NCBI RefSeq assembly: GCF_030816505.1
Contig: NZ_JAUSYB010000001.1
Span: forward strand, 3,906,001 to 3,970,000
From: Microbacterium sp. W4I20
Lineage (GTDB): Bacteria > Actinomycetota > Actinomycetes > Actinomycetales > Microbacteriaceae
DNA length: 64,000 nt
Reading direction: 5' to 3'
This document shows, piece by piece, positions 25,155-34,522 of the stretch. The translations under genes were made by a program, and so were the position numbers. Position 1 is the first letter of the stretch; each line of letters starts with the position of its first letter. The notes beneath the pieces are model-generated. The model saw nothing but the letters and a program-made list of their open reading frames with translations. It did not search any database and was not told the DNA's origin.

Positions 25155-26661
25155 ATGGCGACGAGGCGAAGTGCGACCGAAAGCGGCCGCACGCGAGACG
25201 ACCACAGGGGGCAGATCGAGCGCCGTGGTGTCGAGTACATCCCCGAAGGAGAACGCGACTCGCATCCGCGGAACCTCGCGTTCGTCTTCATCGGGGCGAA
25301 CCTCACCTTCGGGACGATCCTCTACGGCTGGCTGCCGTTCGTCTTCGGTATGGGGCTATGGAGCAACATCAGCTCGCTGCTGGTAGGCAAGGTGCTGGGC
25401 ACCCTCGTCGTCGTCGCACTCGGCCTCATCGGGCCCCGGACGGGCACGAACCTGACCGTCTCGAGCGGCGCGTTCTTCGGCATCCGCGGTCGCTTCATCG
25501 GATCGGCGCTGACGTTGGCCATCGCACTCATGTTCGCGGCACTCACCGTCTGGACCAGCGGTGACGCGATCGTCTCAGCGTTCAGTCGGCTCCTCGGCAC
25601 CACTGCCGGCGACGGAGCCTATGCGGTCGGATACGGGATCATCGCGGTCCTCATCGTTCTCGCGGCGCTGTACGGTCACGCCACGATCGTGGCTCTCGAG
25701 AAGGGCATCGTCCTGGTCGGCATGGTCGCGCTGCTGCTGGGCGTCTTCGCGTTCGCGGGCGACTTCGATCCGAGCGCTGCGGTCGACGGCGGCTACCTGC
25801 TCGGGTCGTACTGGCCGACCTGGATCTTCTGCGTCATCCTCTCCGCGGCCGGCCCGGTCTCCTACGCGCCGAACATCGGCGACTACACCCGGCGAATCTC
25901 GCCGGCGCGGCACAGCGATCGCTCGGTCGCGCTCTGGCTGTCGTTCGGCCTCATCGTCGGGACCTTCGTCCCCTCCCTGTTCGGAGTGTTCACGGGGGCC
26001 GCCTTCGCCGACATCACCGCGGGATCGTACGTGACGAATCTCGTCGAGGCGGCACCGATCTGGTACGTCTTCGTCATCCTGCTTATCGGACTCCTCGGCG
26101 GGCTCGGGCAGGGGACGCTCTGCGTGTACTCGAGCGGGCTGGATCTCGAGGGCGTCCTCCCGCGCCTGAACAGGGTCCAGACGACTCTGCTCACCGCGGG
26201 GTTGGCCATCGTCCTGCTCTACGTCGGGACCTTCGTCTTCGACGCCGTCGATTCCATCACCGCCGCCACTCTGCTCCTGAACGCACTTATGGCGCCCTGG
26301 GTGGTCATCCTCGCCATCGGCGCCCTTCGGGCTCGCTCTCGTGGCTACGATCCCGACGACCTGCAGGCGTTCGCCGACGGACGTCGAGGCGGTCGGTACT
26401 GGTTCACCGGCGGCTGGAACGTGCCCGCTGCGGCCGCCTGGGCCGTGGGCTCCGTGCTGGGAGTGCTCACCGTCAACGGTGCCCCGCTGTACGTGGGGGC
26501 CGTTCGCCAACATCGCGGAGGGCATCGACGTCAGCATGCTCGTGCCTATGGCGGTGACGGCCGCGATCTATCTGATCGCCCTGCGTGCGTGGCCGCAGCA
26601 CACCGAATCCGTCGGCACACGAACGACGCGATCCGATCGCGTGGAAGGGGAACGGCGATGA
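25155..26661 (+). pseudogene. NCS1 family permease, frameshifted near the C-terminus
   Basis: This is a second cytosine-permease-like NCS1 transporter of about 500 residues with twelve hydrophobic segments (for example FVFIGANLTFGTILYGWLP near the N-terminus). The frame from the ATG at 25155 is good up to LTVNGAPLYVG, then continues correctly only in another frame (PFANIAEGIDVSMLVPMAV and on to a TGA at 26661). The shift falls in a run of five Gs at 26495-26499, which has one G too many. In the corrected frame the stop overlaps the next ATG (ATGA), exactly as in the 4118-6306 pair. As it stands, the unshifted frame runs on into the MBL gene. The defect is either a true mutation or a homopolymer sequencing error. 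Confidence 0.8.
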
Positions 26662-27419
26662 AGGTCCACGCATTTCTGAACGGCGGCGACTACGCCGATC
26701 TCGCGATCAACGATCCGCTCGACGAGAACGTCGGGACGAAGCAGTACAGCCCGTACTTCTTCTATCTGGTGGAGCACCCGCAGGGGCGGGTGCTGTTCGA
26801 CACGGGCCTGCATCCCGATCTGGCACAGCGCTGGGGGGCCTCCGCGGCGGAGGCGTTCCCGATCGAGATGTACGAGGGGGGTGATCTCGTCGGGCAGCTG
26901 CAGAAGCTGGGCCTGCGGCCGGAGGACATCGACGCGGTGGTGCCCTCACATCTCCACTTCGACCACGCCGGAGGCCTGGAGTTCGTCGCCCATGCACCAG
27001 TGTACGTGCAGGCGACCGAGCTCGACTTCGCGCGGAATCCGCCGGCGTACCAGGCCGATCTCTACATGCCGCAGGACTTCGAGCATGATCTCGACTGGCG
27101 TCTGTTGGAAGGCGATCACGACCTGTTCGGAGACGGTCGTGTGCGGATCATCTCCACGCCGGGCCACACACGCGGCCACCAGTCGCTTCTCGTCACCTTC
27201 GAGGAACGAGCCCCTCTCGTGCTCCTCGGCGATGCCGCCTACAACCTCGGCAAGATGCGTGAGAGGCGGCTGCCGGCGATCGTCTGGAGCCCAGACGCCA
27301 TGGTGGCGAGCTGGGAGCGGGTCGAAGCCCTCGAGCGCGAGGTCGGAGCCGAGCTGATCTGCACGCATGAGAGCGACTTCGCAGCCGTGCCGATCGCTCC
27401 CGACGGCTACTGGAGCTGA
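26658..27419 (+). CDS. MBL-fold hydrolase, N-acyl-homoserine-lactonase-like
   Basis: A 253-residue metallo-beta-lactamase-fold enzyme most like AHL lactonases (AiiA/AttM), which open lactone rings with two metals. SHLHFDHAGG is near residue 96-105, STPGHTRGHQS supplies the next His, GDAAYN the bridging Asp, and CTHESD the last His. The ATG overlaps the stop of the corrected permease frame, so it is cotranslated with it. Quorum quenching is one reading, but its coupling to a nucleobase-type importer suggests a lactone or cyclic-amide intermediate of a catabolic pathway instead. It ends the plus-strand arm of the TetR-controlled divergon and converges with the TauE/SafE gene. Confidence 0.87.
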   Translation: MKVHAFLNGGDYADLAINDPLDENVGTKQYSPYFFYLVEHPQGRVLFDTGLHPDLAQRWGASAAEAFPIEMYEGGDLVGQLQKLGLRPEDIDAVVPSHLHFDHAGGLEFVAHAPVYVQATELDFARNPPAYQADLYMPQDFEHDLDWRLLEGDHDLFGDGRVRIISTPGHTRGHQSLLVTFEERAPLVLLGDAAYNLGKMRERRLPAIVWSPDAMVASWERVEALEREVGAELICTHESDFAAVPIAPDGYWS

Positions 27420-27445
27420 TACCCGCAGCCGTAGGATCCTCGTCC

Positions 27446-28246
27446 TCAGCGGCGCCGTAGATTGCGCACGATCAGCTGCACGGTGATCGCGGCGATCAGC
27501 ACCGAGAAGGCGATATTCGACCAGAGCGGTGTGATGGCCGTGGCCGTGAGCAGGCCGAGCGGCGACGCGAGGCACGCGGTGGCTCCCACGAACAGTCCGC
27601 CGCGCAGGTCGACGTTCTTGCGGCGCATATTGCCCAGCGTGGCCGACAGCGAGCCGGGGATCATCATGAAGAGCGAGGTGCCCTTGGCGATGAGGTCGCT
27701 CGCGCCGAAGAAGAACATCAGCGCAGGGACCACGATGACTCCGCCGCCCACGCCCAGCACGCCCGACAGGATGCCGGTGACGACGCCGGCGCCAATCAGC
27801 GCGAGTACGGTCCAGACGGTGATGGCGATCGAGTCGTCCCGAGAGGGCACGCTGAACCACAGGCTGGCGGCCGAGAAGATCAGGAACAACAGGAACGACC
27901 AGAAAAGCGCGGGACGCGAGAGTCGCGCCAGCAGGTAGCTGCCGACCTGCGCTCCGATGACCACGCCGACCGCAAGCGCGATGCCCGCGATCCAGTCGAT
28001 GTGTCCGGTCAGCGCGTATCCGACGGTGCCCACGATCGAGGGGGGAAGGATGGCCGCGACGGACGTGCCGGCGGCACGGCGCTGGTCGTACCCCAGCATC
28101 AGGAGTGCCGGTACGACGATGATCCCGCCGCCGATCCCGAAGAGACCTGACAGGAATCCTGCCACCAGCCCGAGCGCGATGAGCGCGAGGACCGGCGCGC
28201 GCGGGGCCAGCTCCGGAGCCGCCGGACTCGCTGCGGAACCGATCAT
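27446..28246 (-). CDS. TauE/SafE family sulfite/anion exporter
   Basis: A 266-residue membrane protein of the TauE/SafE (TSUP) family, linked to export of sulfite or organosulfonates. Eight hydrophobic segments are visible, and the family's repeated motif occurs twice, as GLFGIGGGIIVVPALL near residue 35 and GVLGVGGGVIVVPALMF near residue 165, which reflects internal duplication. Its ATG overlaps the GGT stop by four bases (ATGA), so it is cotranslated with gamma-glutamyltransferase. Glutathione or gamma-glutamyl-cysteine breakdown by GGT releases sulfur, which fits an anion exporter in this operon; that link is inference. Confidence 0.85.
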   Translation of the reverse strand: MIGSAASPAAPELAPRAPVLALIALGLVAGFLSGLFGIGGGIIVVPALLMLGYDQRRAAGTSVAAILPPSIVGTVGYALTGHIDWIAGIALAVGVVIGAQVGSYLLARLSRPALFWSFLLFLIFSAASLWFSVPSRDDSIAITVWTVLALIGAGVVTGILSGVLGVGGGVIVVPALMFFFGASDLIAKGTSLFMMIPGSLSATLGNMRRKNVDLRGGLFVGATACLASPLGLLTATAITPLWSNIAFSVLIAAITVQLIVRNLRRR

Positions 28247-29787
28247 CGCCGTGCCCCTATCGTCTCCGTGTCGACCACGATCGCCGAGCCGTCCGAACGC
28301 GGATCGCTCGCCGCGTCCCATCCGTATTCGGTGGCCACGATCAGATTGCTGTGCCCCAGGACCTCGTCGCGCGGCGGGACGATGCGTACCCGGAGGCCGG
28401 CGGCGGAGAGAGCGTCGCGAGCGGCCCGGGGGACGTCGGTCTCGACGGTCACGGTCTCCTCGACGTCGCCGTCGTCCTGAATGCCGACGACCCAGCGCGG
28501 CGACGAGGTCGCCTCCAGCGCGGAGGCACCGGTGAGCACGCGCAGCAGCAGATGCGTGTGGATCTGCGCCTGCGCCTGTCCGCCCATGGTCGCGCCGGCG
28601 TATGCCAGTTCGCCGTCGCGTTCGACAAGCACGGGCATGAGCGTGTGCGGAGGGCGCCGCGAGGGTCCCCACGCGGCGGGGTGTTCGGGTTCGAGGGAGA
28701 ACGACGTGCCGCGGTTCTGGAACAGGATGCCGGTGTCGGGCTCGAGAACGCAGGAGCCGAAGGACCAGAACACCGACTGCACGAGTGACACGGCCCAGCC
28801 GTCATCGTCGGTGGCGACCAGGCCCACGGTGTCGCCGTGGGCCGGGGCGCTCGGGTAGGGCTGATCGACGTGTATATCGGGCATGTCGACGAGTGCGTCG
28901 GCGTCGTGGGCTGCGGTGTCAGGGTCGGAGAGCCAGGCACGACGAACGCCGTTGCTCGCGTAGAACGCCTGGGCGAGCCGTCCGGCGTCGGCGCCGAGCG
29001 CGTCGGCGATCCCGGCGTCGGCCGCGGCGATCGCATTGCGGAGGAAGGCGAAGCCCTGCGAGTTCGGGCGCCCGGTGTGGATGTCGAGCCCGAAGACTCG
29101 ACGACTCAGCGGCTCGGAGACCGTCGGCCGGTAGTCGGAGGCGTCGTCGACGTCGATGAGCGATCCCGCGGCACGCAGTCCCGCCACCCAGCGCTCGGCG
29201 AGTTGCCCCCGGTAGAACGCGTCGAGACCTTGTTCCTGCAGCTCGCGGAACGTGCGGGCGAGCGCCGGTTGGCGAAGCGTGTCTCCCTCGACGAGCGCGC
29301 GGCCCGCGGGGAAGAAGATCGCAGAGCAGCCCGGGTCGGCGGTGAGGGCGTCGGCGTCGGTGCGGATAGCCGCTCCGACGGAGCGGGAGACCGGTGCCGC
29401 CTCGGCGAGCGTGCGCGCCGGTTCCAGCAGGTCTGCGAGGGCGAGGCGTCCGCCCGCGTCGTGCAGGACGCCCCAGCCGGCGACCCCGCCGGGAATGGTC
29501 ACCGTGTCGATGCCGCGGGCGGGCAAGCGGTCGCCGTATCGCCTGCGGAGAGTCTCGAGTCGCTGGGTGCGTGGTGCACGGCCGGTGGCGTTGATGAAGC
29601 GGATTCCGCCAGAAGGATCCCGCACCAGCGCGACCAGGTCGCCGCCCAGCGCCACGTTGTTCGGGTACACGGCGCAGAGCACGGCCGCCGCGCTGATAGC
29701 CGCGTCGACGGCGGAGCCGCCGGCGCGCAGGGCGCGTTCGCCTGCTTCGGTGGCAAGGTAGTGCGAGGAGGAGATGGCGCCGGTCAC
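28243..29787 (-). CDS. ggt: Gamma-glutamyltransferase family protein
   Basis: A 514-residue Ntn-hydrolase of the gamma-glutamyltranspeptidase family, made as a proenzyme that cleaves itself before a threonine and transfers or hydrolyses gamma-glutamyl groups. The likely nucleophile is Thr320 in AHGDTVGLVATD, and PPHTLMPVL near residue 385 and GGDLVALV near residue 48 match the family. No signal peptide is seen from the GTG start at 29787, so it may be cytoplasmic, unlike classical GGT; gamma-glutamyl hydrolases of PuuD-like pathways or cephalosporin-acylase-type relatives are alternatives. Start and stop overlap the GntR and TauE/SafE genes (GTGA and ATGA), a tight three-gene operon. Confidence 0.85.
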   Translation of the reverse strand: MTGAISSSHYLATEAGERALRAGGSAVDAAISAAAVLCAVYPNNVALGGDLVALVRDPSGGIRFINATGRAPRTQRLETLRRRYGDRLPARGIDTVTIPGGVAGWGVLHDAGGRLALADLLEPARTLAEAAPVSRSVGAAIRTDADALTADPGCSAIFFPAGRALVEGDTLRQPALARTFRELQEQGLDAFYRGQLAERWVAGLRAAGSLIDVDDASDYRPTVSEPLSRRVFGLDIHTGRPNSQGFAFLRNAIAAADAGIADALGADAGRLAQAFYASNGVRRAWLSDPDTAAHDADALVDMPDIHVDQPYPSAPAHGDTVGLVATDDDGWAVSLVQSVFWSFGSCVLEPDTGILFQNRGTSFSLEPEHPAAWGPSRRPPHTLMPVLVERDGELAYAGATMGGQAQAQIHTHLLLRVLTGASALEATSSPRWVVGIQDDGDVEETVTVETDVPRAARDALSAAGLRVRIVPPRDEVLGHSNLIVATEYGWDAASDPRSDGSAIVVDTETIGARR

Positions 29788-30530
29788 GCGTTCGTCTCCG
29801 GGGTGGTCTCGTTCGACGCGGCCGCGCGCAGGATCTGCTCGAACACGGTTTCGACGTGAGCGCGGGCGGCGGCTTCTGCCGCTTCACTGTCCTGCTTCTC
29901 GATGGCGGCGAAGATCAGGCGGTGCCCGCTGTTCGAGATGTGGCGGCGCTCGGGCGTCTGCAGAGTCCGCCGTCGGCTCGGCGCGATCTGCGTCGCGATC
30001 AGATCGGTGAGCTGGGCCATGAGCGGATTGTGTGTGTATTGCGAGATCGCCTGGTGGAAGGCGCGGTCGAGGTCCGAGTATCGCGCGAGGTCGGTCTCGT
30101 TCTCCATGTCTGCGATGAACGTGCGCAGCTGCTCGATGTCACGCGGCGTGACCCGTGCGGCGGCGAGCGCAGCGATCGGCGGCTCGATCAGGGCCCGGAG
30201 CTCCATGATCTGCGTCAGCTCGGTGCCGCGACCCGTCGTGGCCGTCAGCAGTGCTGCCAGGGAGTGCGCGGCACTGCCCGACTGCAGCGCGCTGGCGCGC
30301 ACCGTCGTGCCGCGGCCAGGCTTGCGATCGATGAGACCTCGCTGCTCCAGTTCATGGAGGGCCTGTCGGACCGAGACGCGGGAGACACCGAGCTGCTCAG
30401 CGAGCGCCTGCTCGCTCGGCAGACGGTCTCCCGGCTTCATCTCACCCTCGAGGATCGTGCGCTCGATGTCGAGCGACAGCCGATCGGGGAGAGACAGCGC
30501 GGGGGACCTGCGCAGTGTCGACCATTCCAT
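29784..30530 (-). CDS. GntR family regulator, FadR/FCD subfamily
   Basis: A 248-residue transcription factor with an N-terminal winged helix (DRLPSEQALAEQLGVSRVSV, ALHELEQRGLIDRKPGRGT) and a C-terminal all-helical FCD domain that usually binds a carboxylic acid with a metal (His in FHQAISQYTHNP and in the ETVF region). The ATG at 30530 has GAGG six bases upstream; the longer open frame would cover the operator. It is the first gene of the GntR-GGT-TauE/SafE operon. A perfect palindrome 34 bases upstream, between it and the ABC importer, fits a FadR-type operator, so it probably controls both directions. Confidence 0.87.
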   Translation of the reverse strand: MEWSTLRRSPALSLPDRLSLDIERTILEGEMKPGDRLPSEQALAEQLGVSRVSVRQALHELEQRGLIDRKPGRGTTVRASALQSGSAAHSLAALLTATTGRGTELTQIMELRALIEPPIAALAAARVTPRDIEQLRTFIADMENETDLARYSDLDRAFHQAISQYTHNPLMAQLTDLIATQIAPSRRRTLQTPERRHISNSGHRLIFAAIEKQDSEAAEAAARAHVETVFEQILRAAASNETTPETNA

Positions 30531-30563
30531 GGAGACCTCGTTTCCGCATCGAATAAAGACAGC

Positions 30564-30590
30564 TTGACAGTTGGTCCTACCAACTGTCAA
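30564..30590. promoter_or_regulatory. Perfect palindrome, likely GntR operator
   Basis: TTGACAGTTGGT and ACCAACTGTCAA are exact 12-bp arms around CCT. The core TGGTnnnACCA agrees with the known FadR-subfamily consensus, and TTGACA, a -35 box, appears on both strands at the outer ends. The site lies midway between the GntR operon and the divergent ABC importer, so one dimer could regulate both. Confidence 0.75.
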
Positions 30591-30639
30591 ACTCCCTCCA
30601 ATCGATCCGTTGCACGGAGCACATGAGTGAGGAACCGAT

Positions 30640-31494
30640 ATGTTGCACACCCGATTCGCCGCATTGACCGGCGTCGCCGCAATCACCGTCCTGTTGGCCG
30701 GATGTGCCGGCTCGTCCGGCACCACCTCCTCCTCAAGCGGCGAGGGAGGCGACGAACTGGGTCTCATCAAACCGGGCACCCTCACGGTCTGCGTCAACCT
30801 GGAGGCTCCCCCGAATGTGTTCGCCGAGGCGGACGGAACACCCGTCGGCGTCGAGGTCGACCTCGCGAAGGACATGGCGAAGAAGATGGATCTGGAACTC
30901 AGTTTCAGCGAGTACTCCTTCGCTGGTTTGATCCCCGCTCTCCAGGCCCAGCAGTGCGACACGATCATCTCGTCGCTGTACATCAAGCCGGAGCGCGAGG
31001 AGATCGCGAGCTTCGTGCCCTACCTCCTATCGGGCTCCGGCATCCTCGTGGCGGCGGACAACCCGGCCGAGATCACGGGATATGACGAGAGCCTGTGCGG
31101 GAAGAAAGCCATCGGCATCAACGGCGCCACCGGTGCTGGGCTGCTCGACGAGCAGTCCGCCGCATGCACGGCCGACGGCGAGGAAGAGATCACCATCACC
31201 CTGACGGATAAGGCGTCCGACGCCCTGCAGCAGGTGATCGCCGGACAGCAGGACTTCTACCTCGACACAGCGGAGGGCGCGGCCTACTTCTCCAAGCAGT
31301 CCGAGGGGCAGCTGATCCCGGTGGGTGAGCCGGTGGGAGAGATCAAGATCGGTGCGGCCTCGCTGAAGGACAACACGGCTCTGCACGACGCTCTCGCGGA
31401 GGCGTTCGCCGCTGTCCAGGAAGACAACACGTACCAGAGCATCCTCGAGACCTGGGGATTCGAGTCCCTCGACATCGCGAAAGCCACATCCTGA
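30640..31494 (+). CDS. Polar amino-acid ABC transporter substrate-binding lipoprotein
   Basis: A 284-residue family-3 extracellular solute-binding protein. The signal sequence ends in the lipobox LLAGC (cysteine at residue 22), so the mature protein is anchored outside the membrane by a lipid. The mature N-terminus is a Ser/Gly-rich linker, and the core (GTLTVCVNLEAPPNVF, then VGVEVDLAKDMAKKM, then DTIISSLYIKPER) is typical for glutamate/glutamine-type binders. GAGGAA precedes the ATG. The permease and ATPase genes follow. Divergence from the GGT operon across a shared operator suggests that it imports gamma-glutamyl compounds or the amino acid released from them. Confidence 0.88.
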   Translation: MLHTRFAALTGVAAITVLLAGCAGSSGTTSSSSGEGGDELGLIKPGTLTVCVNLEAPPNVFAEADGTPVGVEVDLAKDMAKKMDLELSFSEYSFAGLIPALQAQQCDTIISSLYIKPEREEIASFVPYLLSGSGILVAADNPAEITGYDESLCGKKAIGINGATGAGLLDEQSAACTADGEEEITITLTDKASDALQQVIAGQQDFYLDTAEGAAYFSKQSEGQLIPVGEPVGEIKIGAASLKDNTALHDALAEAFAAVQEDNTYQSILETWGFESLDIAKATS

Positions 31495-31543
31495 CCATCG
31501 CGACGGGCGCGGCCGTACCGCGCCGTTCTGAAAGAGAGATCTC

Positions 31544-32356
31544 ATGAACTTCGACTGGTCGTACTTCTGGGAGAGCCTTCTGGTTCCCAGCCCCCGGTTC
31601 CTCAGCGGCGTCGCGCTGACCGTGATCATCTCGGTGGTCGCGATGGTGCTGGCACTCATCCTGGGGCTGTGCATCGCCCTCCTGGGGCGCAGCCGCTTCC
31701 TGGTCCTACGGCTGTTCTCGAGCTTCTACATCTGGGTGATCCGGGGCACGCCGCTGCTTGTGCAACTGGTCATCCTGTACACCGGCTTCGCTGCGATCGG
31801 ACTCTTCCGGTTCGAGGATCAGGACATCGCCGGCGCGTTGATCAAAGGGGCGGTCCAGGCGGCGATCGTCGGACTCATGCTGAACGAGAGCGCCTACATC
31901 TCGGAGATCGTCCGCTCTGGCCTCGAGTCGGTCGACCGCGGTCAGAATGAGGCCGCGCTGTCGCTCGGCATGACGCCGGGAGCGGCGATGCGACGCATCA
32001 TCGTGCCGCAGGCCATCCGCGTGATGGTGCCTCCGCTCGGAAACTCCTTCAACGGCCTGATGAAGCAGACCTCCGTCCTGTCTGTCATCGGCGTCGCCGA
32101 GATGTTCCAGGCCGGAGCGACCATGAGCGCCGCCACCTTCAAGGTGTTCGAGATCTATCTTGTCGTCGCGCTCTATTACCTCGCCTTGACGACGGTCTGG
32201 ACGATCGTGCAGACATGGATCGAGAACGTGCTCAATGCGCGGGCAGGCCTCCCGCCCGCGGAGTCGATCTGGAAGCGCCTGTTCGGTCTGCGCACCCCGC
32301 GCCGGACAGCCGCCAGCACCCCCGCACTGCAGTCGCAGCCGGTAGAAGCCGCGTGA
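31544..32356 (+). CDS. Polar amino-acid ABC transporter permease
   Basis: A 270-residue inner-membrane permease of the HisM/GlnP family. Five to six hydrophobic segments are present, with the conserved coupling motif for the ATPase in [23 protein letters not shown] near residues 138-160 and the early motif [14 protein letters not shown]. It follows the binding-protein gene by 49 bases and a GAGAG site. It is probably a homodimer since only one permease gene is in the cluster. The C-terminal 30 residues are hydrophilic and rich in Pro and Ala. Confidence 0.88.
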   Translation: MNFDWSYFWESLLVPSPRFLSGVALTVIISVVAMVLALILGLCIALLGRSRFLVLRLFSSFYIWVIRGTPLLVQLVILYTGFAAIGLFRFEDQDIAGALIKGAVQAAIVGLMLNESAYISEIVRSGLESVDRGQNEAALSLGMTPGAAMRRIIVPQAIRVMVPPLGNSFNGLMKQTSVLSVIGVAEMFQAGATMSAATFKVFEIYLVVALYYLALTTVWTIVQTWIENVLNARAGLPPAESIWKRLFGLRTPRRTAASTPALQSQPVEAA

Positions 32357-32364
32357 GGATCGCC

Positions 32365-33168
<804 letters not shown>

Positions 33169-33182
33169 CCCGGCCGCGCGGC

Positions 33183-33225
33183 GAGGCCGCGACTGGCGTG
33201 CCGTGACCGCGTCAGTCGCGGCCTC
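33183..33225. terminator. Bidirectional hairpin between ABC ATPase and TetR
   Basis: GAGGCCGCGACTG (33183-33195) pairs perfectly with 33213-33225 around a 17-base loop. It lies between two convergent genes and its right arm overlaps the TetR stop codon. Confidence 0.65.
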
Positions 33226-33883
33226 CGAGCAGCGCGAGTGCATCCAGGTACATCTCCACCTGCTTGGCGAAGACCTCGTCGGCGTCCACGTGCGCGAGAT
33301 CGGCCTTCGCCGCCTCCGCGTAGGGAAACTGGCTGGGGTCCTTCGGGGCGTAAACCTGGACCCAGCCGGTCTCATCCTGTCGGGCGTCGTGCGAACTGAG
33401 CCGCGCGCCCTCCGCGCTGGCGGATCCGAGCACGAGGTTCGAGTAGACCTGGTACTGGATGACCGCCGCCCGCCCCTGCAGGCCGGCCTGGTGGAGCGCA
33501 CGGAGCACCCACTCGACCGCGCGTAGCTCGTTCAGGCTGTTGGTGACGAGTGAGAACGACGTCGCCGCCGCGGCCGGGTGTGACGTCGCCGTGCGCCAGG
33601 CACGCCAGGCCAGCGCCTCGAGGTCGGCGCGCCATTCGTCGGTGGGCTCGTAGCCCTCGAGCGAGAGCCCGTCGAGGTGATCGGCCAGTGCGGTGAGCAC
33701 GTCATGGCGACTCGCGAAATGGCGGTACACCGCCGTCGGCGATGCCTTCAGCTCCTCGCCGAGTCGCGAGAACGTCAGGGCTGGTTCGCCCTCGGCGTCC
33801 ATGATGCGCAGAGCTGCGGTCACAATCTCCTCTCGGGAGAGAGACCCGCGCTTGCGCCGAGGTCGCACTTCTGAATTCACCAC
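33212..33883 (-). CDS. TetR family transcriptional regulator
   Basis: A 223-residue TetR-type regulator. The N-terminal HTH is clear (LSREEIVTAALRIMDAEGEP, FSRLGEELKASPTAVYRHFA) and the C-terminal part is the larger helical domain of the TetR_C/WHG type. It starts with GTG at 33883 (a second GTG follows immediately), with a G-rich ribosome-binding site. It is divergent from the DUF3237-ABC-amidase operon, which starts 151 bases away, and is the likely local repressor of it. Confidence 0.85.
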   Translation of the reverse strand: MVNSEVRPRRKRGSLSREEIVTAALRIMDAEGEPALTFSRLGEELKASPTAVYRHFASRHDVLTALADHLDGLSLEGYEPTDEWRADLEALAWRAWRTATSHPAAAATSFSLVTNSLNELRAVEWVLRALHQAGLQGRAAVIQYQVYSNLVLGSASAEGARLSSHDARQDETGWVQVYAPKDPSQFPYAEAAKADLAHVDADEVFAKQVEMYLDALALLGGRD

Positions 33884-33965
33884 TGATCCCCCCGCTGGCG
33901 TCCGCGATCTGCGGTCGTCGTAGTTCTTGTCATGTTCCGCTGTTGTTTCTTTTTAGTGAACAGCA

Positions 33966-33994
33966 TTGACTATACCTTTAACTATCCCCATACT
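33966..33994 (+). promoter_or_regulatory. Sigma-70-type promoter of the DUF3237-ABC operon
   Basis: TTGACT at 33966-33971, a 17-base spacer and CATACT at 33989-33994 fit a housekeeping promoter, about 40 bases before the DUF3237 start codon. The surrounding stretch is the most AT-rich part of this intergenic region. Confidence 0.5.
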
Positions 33995-34034
33995 CGTCTC
34001 AACACGCAATGCTGCGATCGAGATTGGACGAACC

Positions 34035-34475
34035 ATGAACCCCTCCGTTGCTCCACACCTCCGGTTCGTCTTCCGGATCGTCGCAGAGGTCGGATCCTAT
34101 CTTCCACTGCAGAAGCGAGACGCGGAGCTGCTCGAGTTCATCCCGATCGTCGGAGGCACCGTCGATGGCGAGGTCTCCGGCACCGTCGTCGCCGGAGGCG
34201 GCGACTGGTGCGTCACCCGAGCCGACGACGCCTACGACGTCGAGGCGCGCTACTTGATCCGCACCGACGGCGACCAGATCGTCGACGTCGTCAACGTCGG
34301 CGTCGTCCGTCACCTTCCCGGTGGGACCGGAGAGGCGATGGGCTATTTCCAATCGACCCCGCGTTTTCGCACCACCGCTCCTGACCTGCAGTGGCTCACC
34401 CGTTCGGTCTTCGTCGGCCGCGGCGTGACGAATCCCGACAACGCGACCATCGACATCTTCGAAGTACAGGCCTGA
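34035..34475 (+). CDS. DUF3237 domain protein
   Basis: A 146-residue small cytosolic protein of the DUF3237 family, whose function is not established. The beta-barrel-type pattern is recognisable: a first strand with LRFVFRIVAEVG, then IPIVGGTVDGEVSGTVVAGGGDW near residues 40-60, and AMGYFQSTPRFRTTAPDLQWL close to the end. The ATG at 34035 gives the normal family N-terminus; the frame is open to 33966 but crosses the promoter. It is first in an operon with an oligopeptide-type ABC importer and an amidase, so it may act on the imported substrate, as other DUF3237 members sit in catabolic clusters. Confidence 0.8.
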   Translation: MNPSVAPHLRFVFRIVAEVGSYLPLQKRDAELLEFIPIVGGTVDGEVSGTVVAGGGDWCVTRADDAYDVEARYLIRTDGDQIVDVVNVGVVRHLPGGTGEAMGYFQSTPRFRTTAPDLQWLTRSVFVGRGVTNPDNATIDIFEVQA

Positions 34476-34522
34476 CCCGCTCCCGCGAGCGCATCATTAC
34501 CCCATCCATCGAGAGGCACAGC

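Noticed and set aside
25089..27419. A single 776-codon frame read as one transporter-hydrolase gene
   Set aside because: The permease regains its family C-terminus and an ATGA stop-start overlap only in the other frame, so two genes with a one-base shift is the simpler reading.
26658..27419. Naming the MBL enzymes as true quorum-quenching lactonases (aiiA-type)
   Set aside because: The motifs fit but the coupling to permeases and TetR regulators points to catabolism; the family has many substrates.
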